From: Pseudomonadota bacterium
GTDB taxonomy: Bacteria > Pseudomonadota > Gammaproteobacteria > Burkholderiales > Burkholderiaceae_D
Reading direction: 5' to 3'
Assembly: GCA_023449275.1 (NCBI GenBank)
Contig: JAEXJM010000031.1
Coordinates: 1 to 24,386, forward strand
DNA length: 24,386 nt
The position numbers were made by a program, and so were the translations under genes. Under the pieces are notes generated by a model that was given only the letters and a program-made list of their open reading frames with translations, was not told the DNA's origin and ran no database searches. Each line of letters opens with the position of its first letter. Within the stretch, counting starts at the first letter, position 1. Shown here in pieces: positions 15,350 through 24,333 of the stretch.

Positions 15350-18097
15350 ATGTCCATATTGACCAGCCTTTTTGGCAGCCGTAATTCACGGCTGTTGAAG
15401 CAATACGGCAAGACCGTAGCCAAGATCAACTCGCTTGAACCAACATTGGAAAAACTGTCCGATGACGAATTGAAGGCGAAAACTCCTGAATTCAAGGCAA
15501 GATTCGCAAATGGTGAGTCGCTCGACAGTATTCTGCCTGAAGCGTTTGCCGTTTGCCGTGAAGCCAGCAAGCGTGTTCTGAAAATGCGGCCGTTCGACGT
15601 CCAGCTGATCGGCGGTATGGCACTGCATCAGGGAAAAATTGCCGAAATGGGAACCGGTGAGGGCAAGACGCTGGTGGCAACCCTGCCTGCCTATCTGAAC
15701 GGTCTGACTGGAAAGGGTGTTCACGTGGTGACCGTCAACGATTATCTGGCACAGCGTGATGCGGAATGGATGTCCCGCCTGTATGGCTGGCTTGGCCTGA
15801 CGACCGGTATCAACCTCTCGAACAGCGATCACAACGAGAAACAGCGCGCTTATGCGGCCGATATCACTTATGGTACGAATAACGAATTCGGTTTCGATTA
15901 CCTGCGCGACAATATGGTTTATGACACCGAAGATCGTGTCCAGCGCGGTCTGGTCTATTCCATCGTGGATGAAGTGGATTCGATCCTGATCGATGAAGCC
16001 AGAACACCTCTCATCATTTCAGGCCAGTCTGAAAACAATACCGACCTCTACTATAAACTGAACTCGGTTCCCAAATTGCTGACGCTCCAGATAGGAGAGG
16101 AAACACGTGACGGCAAGGGCAAGATTGAAGTTCCGGGTGATTTTACCAAGGACGAAAAAGCCAATCAGGTCTATCTGACCGATGCCGGTTACGAGAAAGC
16201 GGAAAAGATCCTGACTAGCATGGGTTTGCTGGCAGAAGGTGCTTCCCTTTACGATGCCAGCAACATCATTCTGGTTCATCATCTGTATGCGGCATTGCGT
16301 GCGAATACCCTGTTCCATCGGGATCAGCATTATGTCGTTCAGGACGGTCAGGTCATCATCGTGGATGAGTTCACGGGGCGTCTGATGGAAGGCCGCCGCT
16401 GGTCGGATGGCTTGCATCAGGCAGTTGAGGCAAAAGAAGGCGTCAAGATCCAGAATGAAAATCAGACACTGGCTTCCATTACTTTCCAGAATTACTTCCG
16501 TATGTACGAAAAACTATCCGGTATGACGGGTACGGCCGATACGGAAGCATACGAATTTCAGGAAATCTATGGACTTGAAACCGTCGTCATTCCACCGAAC
16601 AAGACAAACCAGCGTACGGACAAACAGGATCAGGTTTACAAGACCGATCAGGAAAAATACGCGGCGATGCTGAAAGACATCAAGGAGTGCTACGAACGTG
16701 GTCAGCCGGTTCTGGTCGGTACGACTTCCATTGAAAATTCCGAAATGCTCTCCGGTATCCTGACCAAGGCAGGCCTTCCACATAATGTCCTGAATGCCAA
16801 GCAGCATGCGCGTGAAGCGGAAATCGTGGCACAGGCAGGACGCCCGAAGATGATCACTATTGCGACCAACATGGCAGGTCGTGGTACCGATATCGTTTTG
16901 GGTGGCAATGTCGAAAAACAGATCGAGTTCATCGAAGCGGACGGTTCCATTCCGGAAGACCAGAAACAGGCCAAAATCAGCCAGTTGCGCAATGAATGGC
17001 AGTCTTTGCATGACTTTGTCCTGGCACAGGGAGGGTTGCATATCATCGGTACGGAACGCCATGAATCCCGCCGTGTCGACAATCAGTTGAGAGGCCGTGC
17101 AGCCCGTCAGGGCGACCCGGGTTCTTCAAGGTTCTACCTGTCCCTGGACGATCCGTTGCTGCGAATTTTTGCCGGTGACAAGATGCGTTCGATCATGGAG
17201 CGCCTGAAGATGCCGGAAGGTGAACCGATCGAATCGGGTATTGTGACACGTTCGATCGAATCGGCGCAGAGAAAAGTCGAAGGCCGCAACTTCGATATGC
17301 GCAAACAGTTGCTCGAATACGATGACGTTGCCAACGACCAGCGCAAGGTTATTTATACACAGCGTAATGAATTGCTGGAAATGACCGATACGACGGAACT
17401 GATCACGTCTCTGCGTCATGGCGTTTTTACGGACATGTTCAGGGCTTATGTGCCGGAACAGTCTGTTGAGGAGCAGTGGGATATCGAAGGGCTCGAAAAA
17501 GAATTCGCCAACCAGTGGAAGCTCGATATTCCATTGACGTCCATGCTGGAGGAATCCAGGACATTGACGGATGAGGATATGCTGGAGCATATTCTGAAAA
17601 CGGTGGACGAATTCTATCAGGCCAAGGTCGATCTGGTCGGCAAGGAAGCGTTTGCGGCTTACGAGCGCAGTGTGATGCTCCAGAGTCTGGACAATTACTG
17701 GCGTGAACATCTCGCTGCACTTGATCATCTGCGTCAGGGTATTCATTTGCGCGGTTACGCCCAGAAGAATCCTAAACAGGAATACAAATTCGAGGCGTTC
17801 CAGCTGTTCAGCCAGATGCTGGACATGATCAAAAACGATGTCACGAAGGTGCTGATGCTGGTCAGAATCCAGACGCGCGAAGAGGTCGAAATGGCTGCCG
17901 CGATGCAGGAGGAAGCGCAATATTCGGATGTCAGCTATGACCGCCCTGAAATCGGGGATGATACGGATTCCAGGGAAGAGGACGCTGAAACGAAGCAACA
18001 ACCCGTCGTCAATACGGTTCCGAAAGTCGGGAGAAACGATCCTTGTCCTTGCCAGAGCGGCAAGAAATACAAGCATTGCCACGGTCGTCTGGAATAA
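15350..18097 (+). CDS. secA: preprotein translocase ATPase SecA
   Basis: Motor ATPase that drives unfolded preproteins through SecYEG. The 915-residue protein starts MSILTSLFGSRNSRLLKQYG. Walker A is MGTGEGKT at 100-107, and the DEAD-like box IVDEVDSILIDEARTPLIISG follows the FDYLRDNM segment. The second helicase domain carries TNMAGRGTDIVLGG and the arginine-finger region RRVDNQLRGRAARQGDPG. The C-terminus ends in the zinc and SecB-binding motif CPCQSGKKYKHCHG. The Shine-Dalgarno before the ATG is weak, so expression may depend on the leader elements upstream. No full-length SecM-like gene precedes it. argJ follows after 59 bp with no visible terminator. Confidence 0.98.
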   Translation: MSILTSLFGSRNSRLLKQYGKTVAKINSLEPTLEKLSDDELKAKTPEFKARFANGESLDSILPEAFAVCREASKRVLKMRPFDVQLIGGMALHQGKIAEMGTGEGKTLVATLPAYLNGLTGKGVHVVTVNDYLAQRDAEWMSRLYGWLGLTTGINLSNSDHNEKQRAYAADITYGTNNEFGFDYLRDNMVYDTEDRVQRGLVYSIVDEVDSILIDEARTPLIISGQSENNTDLYYKLNSVPKLLTLQIGEETRDGKGKIEVPGDFTKDEKANQVYLTDAGYEKAEKILTSMGLLAEGASLYDASNIILVHHLYAALRANTLFHRDQHYVVQDGQVIIVDEFTGRLMEGRRWSDGLHQAVEAKEGVKIQNENQTLASITFQNYFRMYEKLSGMTGTADTEAYEFQEIYGLETVVIPPNKTNQRTDKQDQVYKTDQEKYAAMLKDIKECYERGQPVLVGTTSIENSEMLSGILTKAGLPHNVLNAKQHAREAEIVAQAGRPKMITIATNMAGRGTDIVLGGNVEKQIEFIEADGSIPEDQKQAKISQLRNEWQSLHDFVLAQGGLHIIGTERHESRRVDNQLRGRAARQGDPGSSRFYLSLDDPLLRIFAGDKMRSIMERLKMPEGEPIESGIVTRSIESAQRKVEGRNFDMRKQLLEYDDVANDQRKVIYTQRNELLEMTDTTELITSLRHGVFTDMFRAYVPEQSVEEQWDIEGLEKEFANQWKLDIPLTSMLEESRTLTDEDMLEHILKTVDEFYQAKVDLVGKEAFAAYERSVMLQSLDNYWREHLAALDHLRQGIHLRGYAQKNPKQEYKFEAFQLFSQMLDMIKNDVTKVLMLVRIQTREEVEMAAAMQEEAQYSDVSYDRPEIGDDTDSREEDAETKQQPVVNTVPKVGRNDPCPCQSGKKYKHCHGRLE

Positions 18098-18156
18098 GGG
18101 CCGTCTTCAATGAGTACGGGTGTTTGGGGTCAATCTGGTTTGGTGGAGTAAATATT

Positions 18157-19395
18157 ATGGCGGTGAATCTGTCCGTTCCTCTCGCGTCGGAACTGAAACC
18201 TGTTTCGGGTCTTGAACTCGGCTATGCGAAAGCCAATATCAAAAAGGTCGACAGGAAGGATCTGTTGGTCATGAAACTGGCGCCGGAGGCGACGGTTGCC
18301 GGTGTGTTTACCAAAAACCGCTTCTGTGCCGCTCCTGTCCAGATTTGCAAGGCCAATCTGGAAAAAGTGAAACAGCACAAAAAGCCGATCCGTGCATTGA
18401 TGGTCAATACCGGAAACGCCAATGCCGGTACGGGAGAATCCGGTTATAAAAATGCGGTCGATACCAGTGCTACACTGGCGGAATTGCTGGGTTGCGAGCC
18501 TGAACAGGTTCTTCCTTTCTCGACAGGCGTCATTCTCGAACCGCTTCCGGCCGACAAAATCATTGCCGGGTTGCCTGCCGCCATTGCTGACCTGAAAGAG
18601 GATAACTGGCTGAATGCCGCTGAAGCGATCATGACGACGGACACGATTCCGAAAGCGGCTTCCCGGGTCGTTACGATTGATGGAAAGACTGTCACGATTA
18701 CCGGTATGTGCAAGGGTTCGGGTATGATCAAGCCGAATATGGCAACCATGCTGGGCTATATAGCCACCGATGCCGTCATTCCCCAGGATGTGCTGGATGT
18801 CATGTTGAAATCGGCGGTCAACAAATCCTTCAATTGCATTACGGTTGACGGCGATACTTCTACAAATGATTCCCTGATTTTGATAGCGACAGGCAAGGTC
18901 GATATCGGCATCATAAGTACGGCATCTGTGAATTATCGGAAAATGCTGGATGTCGTGACGGATCTGGCTCAGGAACTGTCACAGAAAATCATCCGTGACG
19001 GGGAAGGTGCATCCAAGTTCATCACCATTACCGTGGAAGAAGGCAGGTCTGAAGAGGAGTGCCGGCAGATCGCTTATTCTGTTGCCCATTCACCATTGGT
19101 CAAAACGGCCTTTTTCGCTTCTGATCCGAATCTGGGCAGAATTCTTGCCGCGATCGGGTATGCAGGCATTGACGATCTGGACGTTGGGAAACTGAACCTG
19201 TATCTCGATGATGTCTGGGTTGCCAGAAAGGGTGGCAGAAATCCCGATTATCTTGAGGAAGACGGTCAGCGCGTGATGAAGAAAAATGAAATTCTTGTCA
19301 GAATCACTCTGGATCGGGGCAATGCCTCTTCAACGGTCTGGACATGTGATCTCTCGCATGACTATGTTTCCATCAATGCCGATTACCGTTCGTAA
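18157..19395 (+). CDS. argJ: bifunctional ornithine acetyltransferase / N-acetylglutamate synthase
   Basis: Arginine pathway enzyme that recycles the acetyl group from N-acetylornithine to glutamate and, in bifunctional forms, also uses acetyl-CoA. The ATG at 18157 gives 412 residues (MAVNLSVPLASELKPVSG) and has GGAG at 18144-18147. The longer frame from 18043 runs inside secA and is not credible. The KGSGMIKPNMATML motif marks the autocatalytic cleavage site, with the nucleophile threonine at residue 197. Cleavage would yield alpha and beta chains. Whether the enzyme is mono- or bifunctional cannot be read from the sequence. The stop is directly followed by the ATG of the DUF815 gene. Confidence 0.95.
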   Translation: MAVNLSVPLASELKPVSGLELGYAKANIKKVDRKDLLVMKLAPEATVAGVFTKNRFCAAPVQICKANLEKVKQHKKPIRALMVNTGNANAGTGESGYKNAVDTSATLAELLGCEPEQVLPFSTGVILEPLPADKIIAGLPAAIADLKEDNWLNAAEAIMTTDTIPKAASRVVTIDGKTVTITGMCKGSGMIKPNMATMLGYIATDAVIPQDVLDVMLKSAVNKSFNCITVDGDTSTNDSLILIATGKVDIGIISTASVNYRKMLDVVTDLAQELSQKIIRDGEGASKFITITVEEGRSEEECRQIAYSVAHSPLVKTAFFASDPNLGRILAAIGYAGIDDLDVGKLNLYLDDVWVARKGGRNPDYLEEDGQRVMKKNEILVRITLDRGNASSTVWTCDLSHDYVSINADYRS

Positions 19396-20268
19396 ATGAC
19401 GACCCTTGAACAATTCCTGACTCGGGCCGAATCGGTTCTGGCACGAATTGAAGAACTGTTGCCGCCTTCGACAACGGCTGAATCGATCGACTGGGATTCT
19501 CCGACATCCGCTTTTCGTTGGAGGAAAAAAAACGGGCGGGGAACGCTGGTTCCTATTGCCCATATATCTCCCATTTCACTGGTCGACCTGTTTTACGTCG
19601 AACGGCAGAAGGCGTTGCTCGAACAGAATACACGCCAGTTCCTGCAAGGAAAACCGGCCAATAACGTTTTGCTGACCGGTGCGCGTGGAACAGGCAAATC
19701 CTCGCTTGTTCGGGCCTGTCTCAACGAATTTTCGGATCAGGGGCTGCGTCTGATCGAGGTCGATAAGGACGACCTGATCGACCTTGAGGAAATTTCGATT
19801 TTGACGGCATCCCGTCCGGAGCGTTTCATCATGTATTGCGACGACCTGTCCTTTGATGAAGGCGACAGCAGCTACAAGGCACTGAAAGTCGCGCTGGATG
19901 GCAGCGTTGCCGCACAACCGGACAATATCCTGATTTACGCAACGTCGAACAGACGACATCTGTTGCCGGAAAAAATGTCCGATAACGAAGGGTATTCCCA
20001 TGATGCAAACGGTGATTTGCATCCCAGCGAAACAGTGGAAGAGAAAATTTCCTTTTCCGATCGTTTCGGACTCTGGCTTTCCTTTTATCCGTATAGTCAG
20101 GATGAATATCTTTTCATTACGGCTCATTGGCTGAGGTCGCTCGGTTGTTCGGAAGACCAGATCGTGCAATCCCGGGATGAGTCCCTGCAGTGGGCATTGC
20201 ACCGTGGTTCCCGATCGGGCCGTACGGCATGGCAATTTGCCCGGGATTATGCCGGAAGGGTGCTTTAA
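19396..20268 (+). CDS. DUF815-family AAA+ ATPase, function unknown
   Basis: Predicted cytoplasmic P-loop ATPase of the DUF815 family (the COG2607 type). The 290-residue protein has a helical N-terminal part with a WRKK segment around residue 42. Walker A is GARGTGKSS at 95-103, and a Walker B-like CDDLSFDEGD lies at 148-157. The TSNRRHLLPE segment corresponds to sensor 1, and a C-terminal lid carries the basic GSRSGRTAWQFARDY sequence. The ATG is the base right after the argJ stop (TAAATG), which implies strict co-translation. The substrate is not known, and neighbours suggest nothing beyond co-expression with argJ and possibly secA. The family call is firm, the function open. Confidence 0.85.
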   Translation: MTTLEQFLTRAESVLARIEELLPPSTTAESIDWDSPTSAFRWRKKNGRGTLVPIAHISPISLVDLFYVERQKALLEQNTRQFLQGKPANNVLLTGARGTGKSSLVRACLNEFSDQGLRLIEVDKDDLIDLEEISILTASRPERFIMYCDDLSFDEGDSSYKALKVALDGSVAAQPDNILIYATSNRRHLLPEKMSDNEGYSHDANGDLHPSETVEEKISFSDRFGLWLSFYPYSQDEYLFITAHWLRSLGCSEDQIVQSRDESLQWALHRGSRSGRTAWQFARDYAGRVL

Positions 20269-20270
20269 AT

Positions 20271-20298
20271 CCATCGGATCATCGATTTTTTTCTTTTT
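20271..20298 (+). terminator. weak hairpin with poly-T tract after the DUF815 gene
   Basis: ATCG and CGAT can pair around a 6-nt loop just after the stop codon, followed by T7-C-T6. The stem is only 4 bp, so the tract resembles an intrinsic terminator but a stable one is not shown. The rest of the 157-bp gap to the next gene has no clear promoter. Confidence 0.3.
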
Positions 20299-20425
20299 TG
20301 ACCGGTTTTGAATTTTTCCGGTATCGGTTAATTGCATTTTTAATGAGAATGCGCAATGGTGGAGCTTCAGGCTTGCGTAAAGTGATTCTGAACTGAAACA
20401 GAACATACTTACGTGAGAGGTCGCC

Positions 20426-21250
20426 ATGCTAATGACAGCCCTCGCCAATCGTTATGCACACGAGTTACTCGATGCGCGACAGAGGTCGGAACCGATGCCG
20501 TCCCTGTCGTCACGGTTTCCGATAACCGTCGAAGATGCCTATGAAATTGCGGAACGGATTGGCGATATACGTGTCGCCGAAGGTGAAAACATTATCGGCA
20601 GAAAATTCGATTATCTGAATGATATTTCGCCTGAGAGTTATCGGAAAACCCAACTTCCATTCTGGGGGTGGCTATATGATTCGACCGTAAAATTTATGGA
20701 AAACAGTGAGGGTTCTTTCAGTCTGAAAGGATTGCGACAAGCCCATATCGAAGCTGAAGTCATTTTCAGACTTGGGAAAGTCCCGCCGGAAAATGCGACA
20801 GTCCGGCAAATGGCCGATTGTGTCGAATGGATGGCTCACGGGATTGAGGTGACGGAATATCCTTTTGCCGATTCGTCTCGCAATCTGGTCGATGCCATTG
20901 CCGGTTTTGGCATGCACGGCGCCTTGCTGGTGGGTGAACCCAGGATCGTGTCCGAGGGAAGCCGGAAAAGTCTTGCCGATGTGCTGGAGTGTGCCAGCAT
21001 GTCTCTGGCATGTGGTGAAGTCATTCAGACGGCCGGGTTTGGAAGCGATTCTTACAGCAATCCCTTGCACGGATTGTTGAAATTGCATCAGATGCTAAGT
21101 CGGCAGTCACGGTTTTCTTCATTGCAGGCGGGTGATATCGTTGCATCCGGATCGTGGACCAAACCCATCGCAATCAGGCCGGGCAATGTGTGGCTTTCCG
21201 CGATTTCAGGTTTGCCACTACCTGGCCTGGTGGTTGAGTTCACCGACTGA
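20426..21250 (+). CDS. 2-keto-4-pentenoate hydratase family (FAH superfamily) protein
   Basis: Probable metal-dependent hydratase or decarboxylase of the MhpD/FAH superfamily, 274 residues. It has the shape of MhpD: a lysine in GRK at residue 60, an aspartate in WLYD at 85, and the metal-binding EAE pattern at 109-111. A third acidic residue lies in HGIEVTE (141), with GSWTKPIAIRPGNVW near the C-terminus. The region after K60 (FDYLNDISPE) differs from the usual KIGLT, so the substrate may differ. GAGAGG at 20415-20420 favours the ATG at 20426 over the one at 20432. No meta-cleavage pathway genes lie nearby, so I give no gene symbol. It converges on valS with 12 bp between the stops. Confidence 0.75.
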   Translation: MLMTALANRYAHELLDARQRSEPMPSLSSRFPITVEDAYEIAERIGDIRVAEGENIIGRKFDYLNDISPESYRKTQLPFWGWLYDSTVKFMENSEGSFSLKGLRQAHIEAEVIFRLGKVPPENATVRQMADCVEWMAHGIEVTEYPFADSSRNLVDAIAGFGMHGALLVGEPRIVSEGSRKSLADVLECASMSLACGEVIQTAGFGSDSYSNPLHGLLKLHQMLSRQSRFSSLQAGDIVASGSWTKPIAIRPGNVWLSAISGLPLPGLVVEFTD

Positions 21251-21262
21251 CAGCCTGGGCGA

Positions 21263-24064
21263 TCAGAGCGAATCCAGTTTGGACAGTTGTTCTTTCAGTT
21301 TTTCCAGGGTAGCGGAAAAACCGGCAAGACGTTCACGTTCGGCCGCCACGACTTTTTCCGGGGCCTTGGAAACAAAGCCTTCATTGGACAGCCTTGCTCC
21401 CAGCTTGGCAATTTCACCGTCCAGTTTTGTGATTTCCTTGTTCAGGCGTTCACGTTCAGCTGTCACGTCGATTTCCACTTTCAGCATGAGCTTGTCTTCG
21501 CCGACAATGGAAACCGGCGCTGGGGAAGGTGGTAACATGTCGAGAATGTTGACCTCGGAAAGTTTGCCCAAAGCTTTCAGGTGCGGGATGAACGATTCAA
21601 GGCGGGCATTCTCAGCCTTGGCAGCCGGTTCCATGAAAAGAGGAACCCTCTGGGCGGGTGACAGTTTCATTTCACCGCGCAGGTTACGGCAGGCATCCAC
21701 CAGATTTTTGCACTGTGTCATCCATTGGTCGGCCTGTTCGTCCAGTTTGCCGGTTGCGGGGACAGGGTAGGCGCAAAGCATGATCGTATCGCCTTCCCTG
21801 ACGTTTTTGCCTGCAAGGGGAGCGACTTTCTGCCAGAGTTCTTCCGTAATGAACGGGATGACCGGATGGGCCAGGCGCAAGACCTTTTCCAGAATGGTCA
21901 AAAGCGTGTTTCGCGTGGCTCGCTTCTGGGCCTCATTGCCTTCCTGAATCTGGACTTTGGCCATTTCAACGTACCAGTCACAGTATTCATCCCAGATGAA
22001 CCGGTAAATGGCCGATGCGATATTGTCGAAACGGTATTCGGCAAAGCCTTTCTCCACTTCCGATGCAGCACGTTGGAACTCGGATTCGATCCAGCGGTCA
22101 GCCAGCGAAAATTCCAGAGTGTCATTACCGGAGAAACCGCAGTCTTCTCCTTCCGTATTCATCAATACAAAACGGGTCGCATTCCAGAGCTTGTTGCAGA
22201 AGTTGCGATAACCTTCACAACGGTTCAAATCGAAATTGATGTTACGGCCAAGCGATGCGTAGCTTGCCATGGTGAAACGCAGTGCATCCGTACCGAAAGC
22301 CGGAATACCCTTGCTGAATTCCTTGCGGGTAGCCCGGGCAATCGAATCAGCCTGTTTCGGGTTCATCAATCCGAAAGTCCGTTGCTGGACAAGCGATTCG
22401 ACGTCAATACCGTCGATCAGATCGATCGGGTTCAAGGTATTGCCTTTCGACTTGGACATTTTCTGACCACTGGCGTCACGGACAAGGCCATGAACGTAAA
22501 CGGTCTTGAACGGAACCTTGCCGGTGAAGTGCAGGGTCATCATGACCATACGGGCAACCCAGAAGAAAATGATGTCGAAGCCGGTAACCAGTACGGTGGA
22601 TGGCAGGAACATTTTGTAATCGACCGTTTCTTCAGGCCATCCCAGCGTCGAGAACGGAACAAGTGCGGACGAGAACCAGGTGTCCAGAACATCCGGATCA
22701 CGATGGATCGGTTTTCCTCCAGCCCTGGTTTTGGCTTCTTCTTCGGTTCTGGCGACATAGATATTGCCTTCGTCGTCATACCATGCGGGAATCTGGTGGC
22801 CCCACCACAACTGGCGGGAAATGCACCAGTCCTGAATGTTGTTCAGCCACTGGTTATAGGTATTCGTCCAGTTTTCCGGCATGAATCTGATTTCGCCGTC
22901 GCGGACTTTTTCAAGTGCGACTTCCGCCAGCGACTTGCCCGGGAAGAACGTGCCTTCAGGAGCCGGTTTGCTCATGGCGACGAACCACTGGTCTGTCAGC
23001 ATCGGTTCGATGACGACACCGGTTCTGTCACCACGGGGAACCATCAGTTTGTGAGGCTGGATCGAATCGAGCAGTCCCTGAGCTTCGAGGTCGGCCACGA
23101 TTTTCTTGCGGGCGACAAAACGGTCAAGCCCGCGATAGGCTTCGGGTGCATTGTCGTTGATCTTCGCATCCAGTGTGAAGATATTGAGTGGTTCGAAGCC
23201 ATGACGTGCGCCTACGGCATAGTCGTTGAAATCATGGGCCGGGGTGATCTTGACGCAGCCGGTACCGAATTCCTTGTCGACATATTCATCGGCGATGATC
23301 GGGATTTCACGGTCGGTCAATGGCAACCTGATCATCTTGCCTACAAGAGCCTTGTAGCGTTCGTCTTCCGGATTGACCGCAACACAAACGTCGCCGAGCA
23401 TGGTTTCCGGACGGGTGGTCGCAACGGTCATATAGCCGGAACCATCGGCGTAAGGATAGCGGATATGCCACATCGAACCATTTTCTTCCTCGGAAACGAC
23501 TTCGAGGTCGGATACGGCGGTACCTAAAACCGGGTCCCAGTTGACCAGACGCTTGCCACGGTAGATCAGGCCTTCTTCGTACAGCCGCACGAAAACATCG
23601 GCAACGACTTTCGAGCGGGTTTCATCCATCGTGAAATATTCGCGTTCCCAGTCCGGGGAAGTGCCCATGTGGCGCATCTGTCCGGTAATCGTCGAGCCGG
23701 ATTTTTCTTTCCATTCCCATACTTTTTCCAGAAACTTTTCGCGACCCAGATCATGACGGGAAACTTTCTGTGCATCGAGCTGGCGTTCGACGACAATCTG
23801 CGTGGCGATACCGGCATGGTCGGTTCCGGGAATCCATGCCGTATTGAATCCGCGCATACGGTGGTAACGCACCAGTCCATCCATGATTGTCTGATTGAAG
23901 GCATGGCCCATGTGAAGGGTACCCGTCACGTTGGGAGGAGGGAGCTGGATGGCAAAAGAAGGTTTGTTTTCATCCAGAGTGGCGCGAAAGTATCCGCATT
24001 TTTCCCAGATTTCTCTCCAGTGTTTTTCAATTTCGGAAGGTTCGAAGGACTTGGCTAATTCCAT
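21263..24064 (-). CDS. valS: valyl-tRNA synthetase
   Basis: Class I aminoacyl-tRNA synthetase that charges tRNA-Val and edits threonine. The 933-residue protein starts MELAKSFEPSEIEKHWREIW. The HIGH motif appears as HMGH at 51-54 after LPPPNVTGTL, and KMSKS lies at 535-539. The CP1 editing domain lies between them, with TTRPETMLGD visible. An anticodon-binding domain follows, and the last 70 or so residues form the coiled-coil arm typical of ValRS (ERERLNKEITKLDGEIAKLG onward). Length is normal for the family. The ATG at 24064 has no clear Shine-Dalgarno. No T-box or other leader control is visible, as expected in proteobacteria. Confidence 0.97.
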   Translation of the reverse strand: MELAKSFEPSEIEKHWREIWEKCGYFRATLDENKPSFAIQLPPPNVTGTLHMGHAFNQTIMDGLVRYHRMRGFNTAWIPGTDHAGIATQIVVERQLDAQKVSRHDLGREKFLEKVWEWKEKSGSTITGQMRHMGTSPDWEREYFTMDETRSKVVADVFVRLYEEGLIYRGKRLVNWDPVLGTAVSDLEVVSEEENGSMWHIRYPYADGSGYMTVATTRPETMLGDVCVAVNPEDERYKALVGKMIRLPLTDREIPIIADEYVDKEFGTGCVKITPAHDFNDYAVGARHGFEPLNIFTLDAKINDNAPEAYRGLDRFVARKKIVADLEAQGLLDSIQPHKLMVPRGDRTGVVIEPMLTDQWFVAMSKPAPEGTFFPGKSLAEVALEKVRDGEIRFMPENWTNTYNQWLNNIQDWCISRQLWWGHQIPAWYDDEGNIYVARTEEEAKTRAGGKPIHRDPDVLDTWFSSALVPFSTLGWPEETVDYKMFLPSTVLVTGFDIIFFWVARMVMMTLHFTGKVPFKTVYVHGLVRDASGQKMSKSKGNTLNPIDLIDGIDVESLVQQRTFGLMNPKQADSIARATRKEFSKGIPAFGTDALRFTMASYASLGRNINFDLNRCEGYRNFCNKLWNATRFVLMNTEGEDCGFSGNDTLEFSLADRWIESEFQRAASEVEKGFAEYRFDNIASAIYRFIWDEYCDWYVEMAKVQIQEGNEAQKRATRNTLLTILEKVLRLAHPVIPFITEELWQKVAPLAGKNVREGDTIMLCAYPVPATGKLDEQADQWMTQCKNLVDACRNLRGEMKLSPAQRVPLFMEPAAKAENARLESFIPHLKALGKLSEVNILDMLPPSPAPVSIVGEDKLMLKVEIDVTAERERLNKEITKLDGEIAKLGARLSNEGFVSKAPEKVVAAERERLAGFSATLEKLKEQLSKLDSL

Positions 24065-24102
24065 GATCTGATTATGTTTTGCTAAAATTCGATAAAGCTA
24101 TT

Positions 24103-24150
24103 ATTATAATGGACGACGACAGGGACGAACTCGAAAGATGACGTTATAAT
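24103..24150. promoter_or_regulatory. AT-rich -10-like hexamers between valS and thiC
   Basis: TATAAT occurs on the plus strand at 24105-24110 and 24145-24150, and on the minus strand at 24108-24103. The minus-strand copy sits about 40 nt before valS. The second plus copy would place a start shortly before the TPP aptamer. None has a convincing -35 at 16-18 bp, so these are candidates only. Confidence 0.3.
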
Positions 24151-24182
24151 TGTCCAAATGTAGTAAAATTCATCAGAATGCT

Positions 24183-24256
24183 AGGGGTTCTGGCTGAAAG
24201 GCCGGGCGAGATACACCCTCTGAACCTGATCTGGGTAATGCCAGCGAAGGGAAGCG
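24183..24256 (+). ncRNA. TPP riboswitch (THI element) in the thiC leader
   Basis: The aptamer shows the hallmark CCTGATCTGGGTAATGCCAGCGAAGGGA at 24225-24252, which forms P4/P5 and the pyrophosphate-binding side. AGGGGT pairs with ACACCC as P2, and CTGGCT and GGCCGG close around GAAA as P3. The conserved CUGAGA pyrimidine-binding segment reads GCGAGA here (24206-24211). It lies just upstream of thiC, the commonest target in proteobacteria. Binding of thiamine pyrophosphate should lower thiC expression. Confidence 0.95.
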
Positions 24257-24294
24257 AAAAATGTGCAAGCGCTGATACCGCACGTGCCTCATAA

Positions 24295-24333
24295 GATTCC
24301 TGAGCTGGGTTAGTGTTAAATGTTTAAGGAATC
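24295..24333 (+). promoter_or_regulatory. stem that can cover the thiC Shine-Dalgarno (riboswitch expression platform)
   Basis: GATTCCT (24295-24301) is the exact complement of AGGAATC (24327-24333), which contains most of the AAGGA ribosome site at 24326-24330. A competing hairpin, CTCA (24288-24291) with TGAG (24301-24304), would overlap the stem by one base. A separate 6-bp stem, ATGTGC/GCACGT at 24261-24285, follows the aptamer. No terminator-like U-run is seen, so control looks translational. Confidence 0.55.

Noticed and set aside
18043..18156. N-terminal extension of argJ reaching back into secA
   Set aside because: The added residues are encoded by the secA 3' end in another frame. 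The ATG at 18157 has its own ribosome site and matches the ArgJ start.
21725..23527. 600-codon open frame on the plus strand opposite valS
   Set aside because: It lies wholly antisense to a clear, full-length ValS with HIGH and KMSKS motifs. The translation has no recognisable domain and looks like a product of codon bias.
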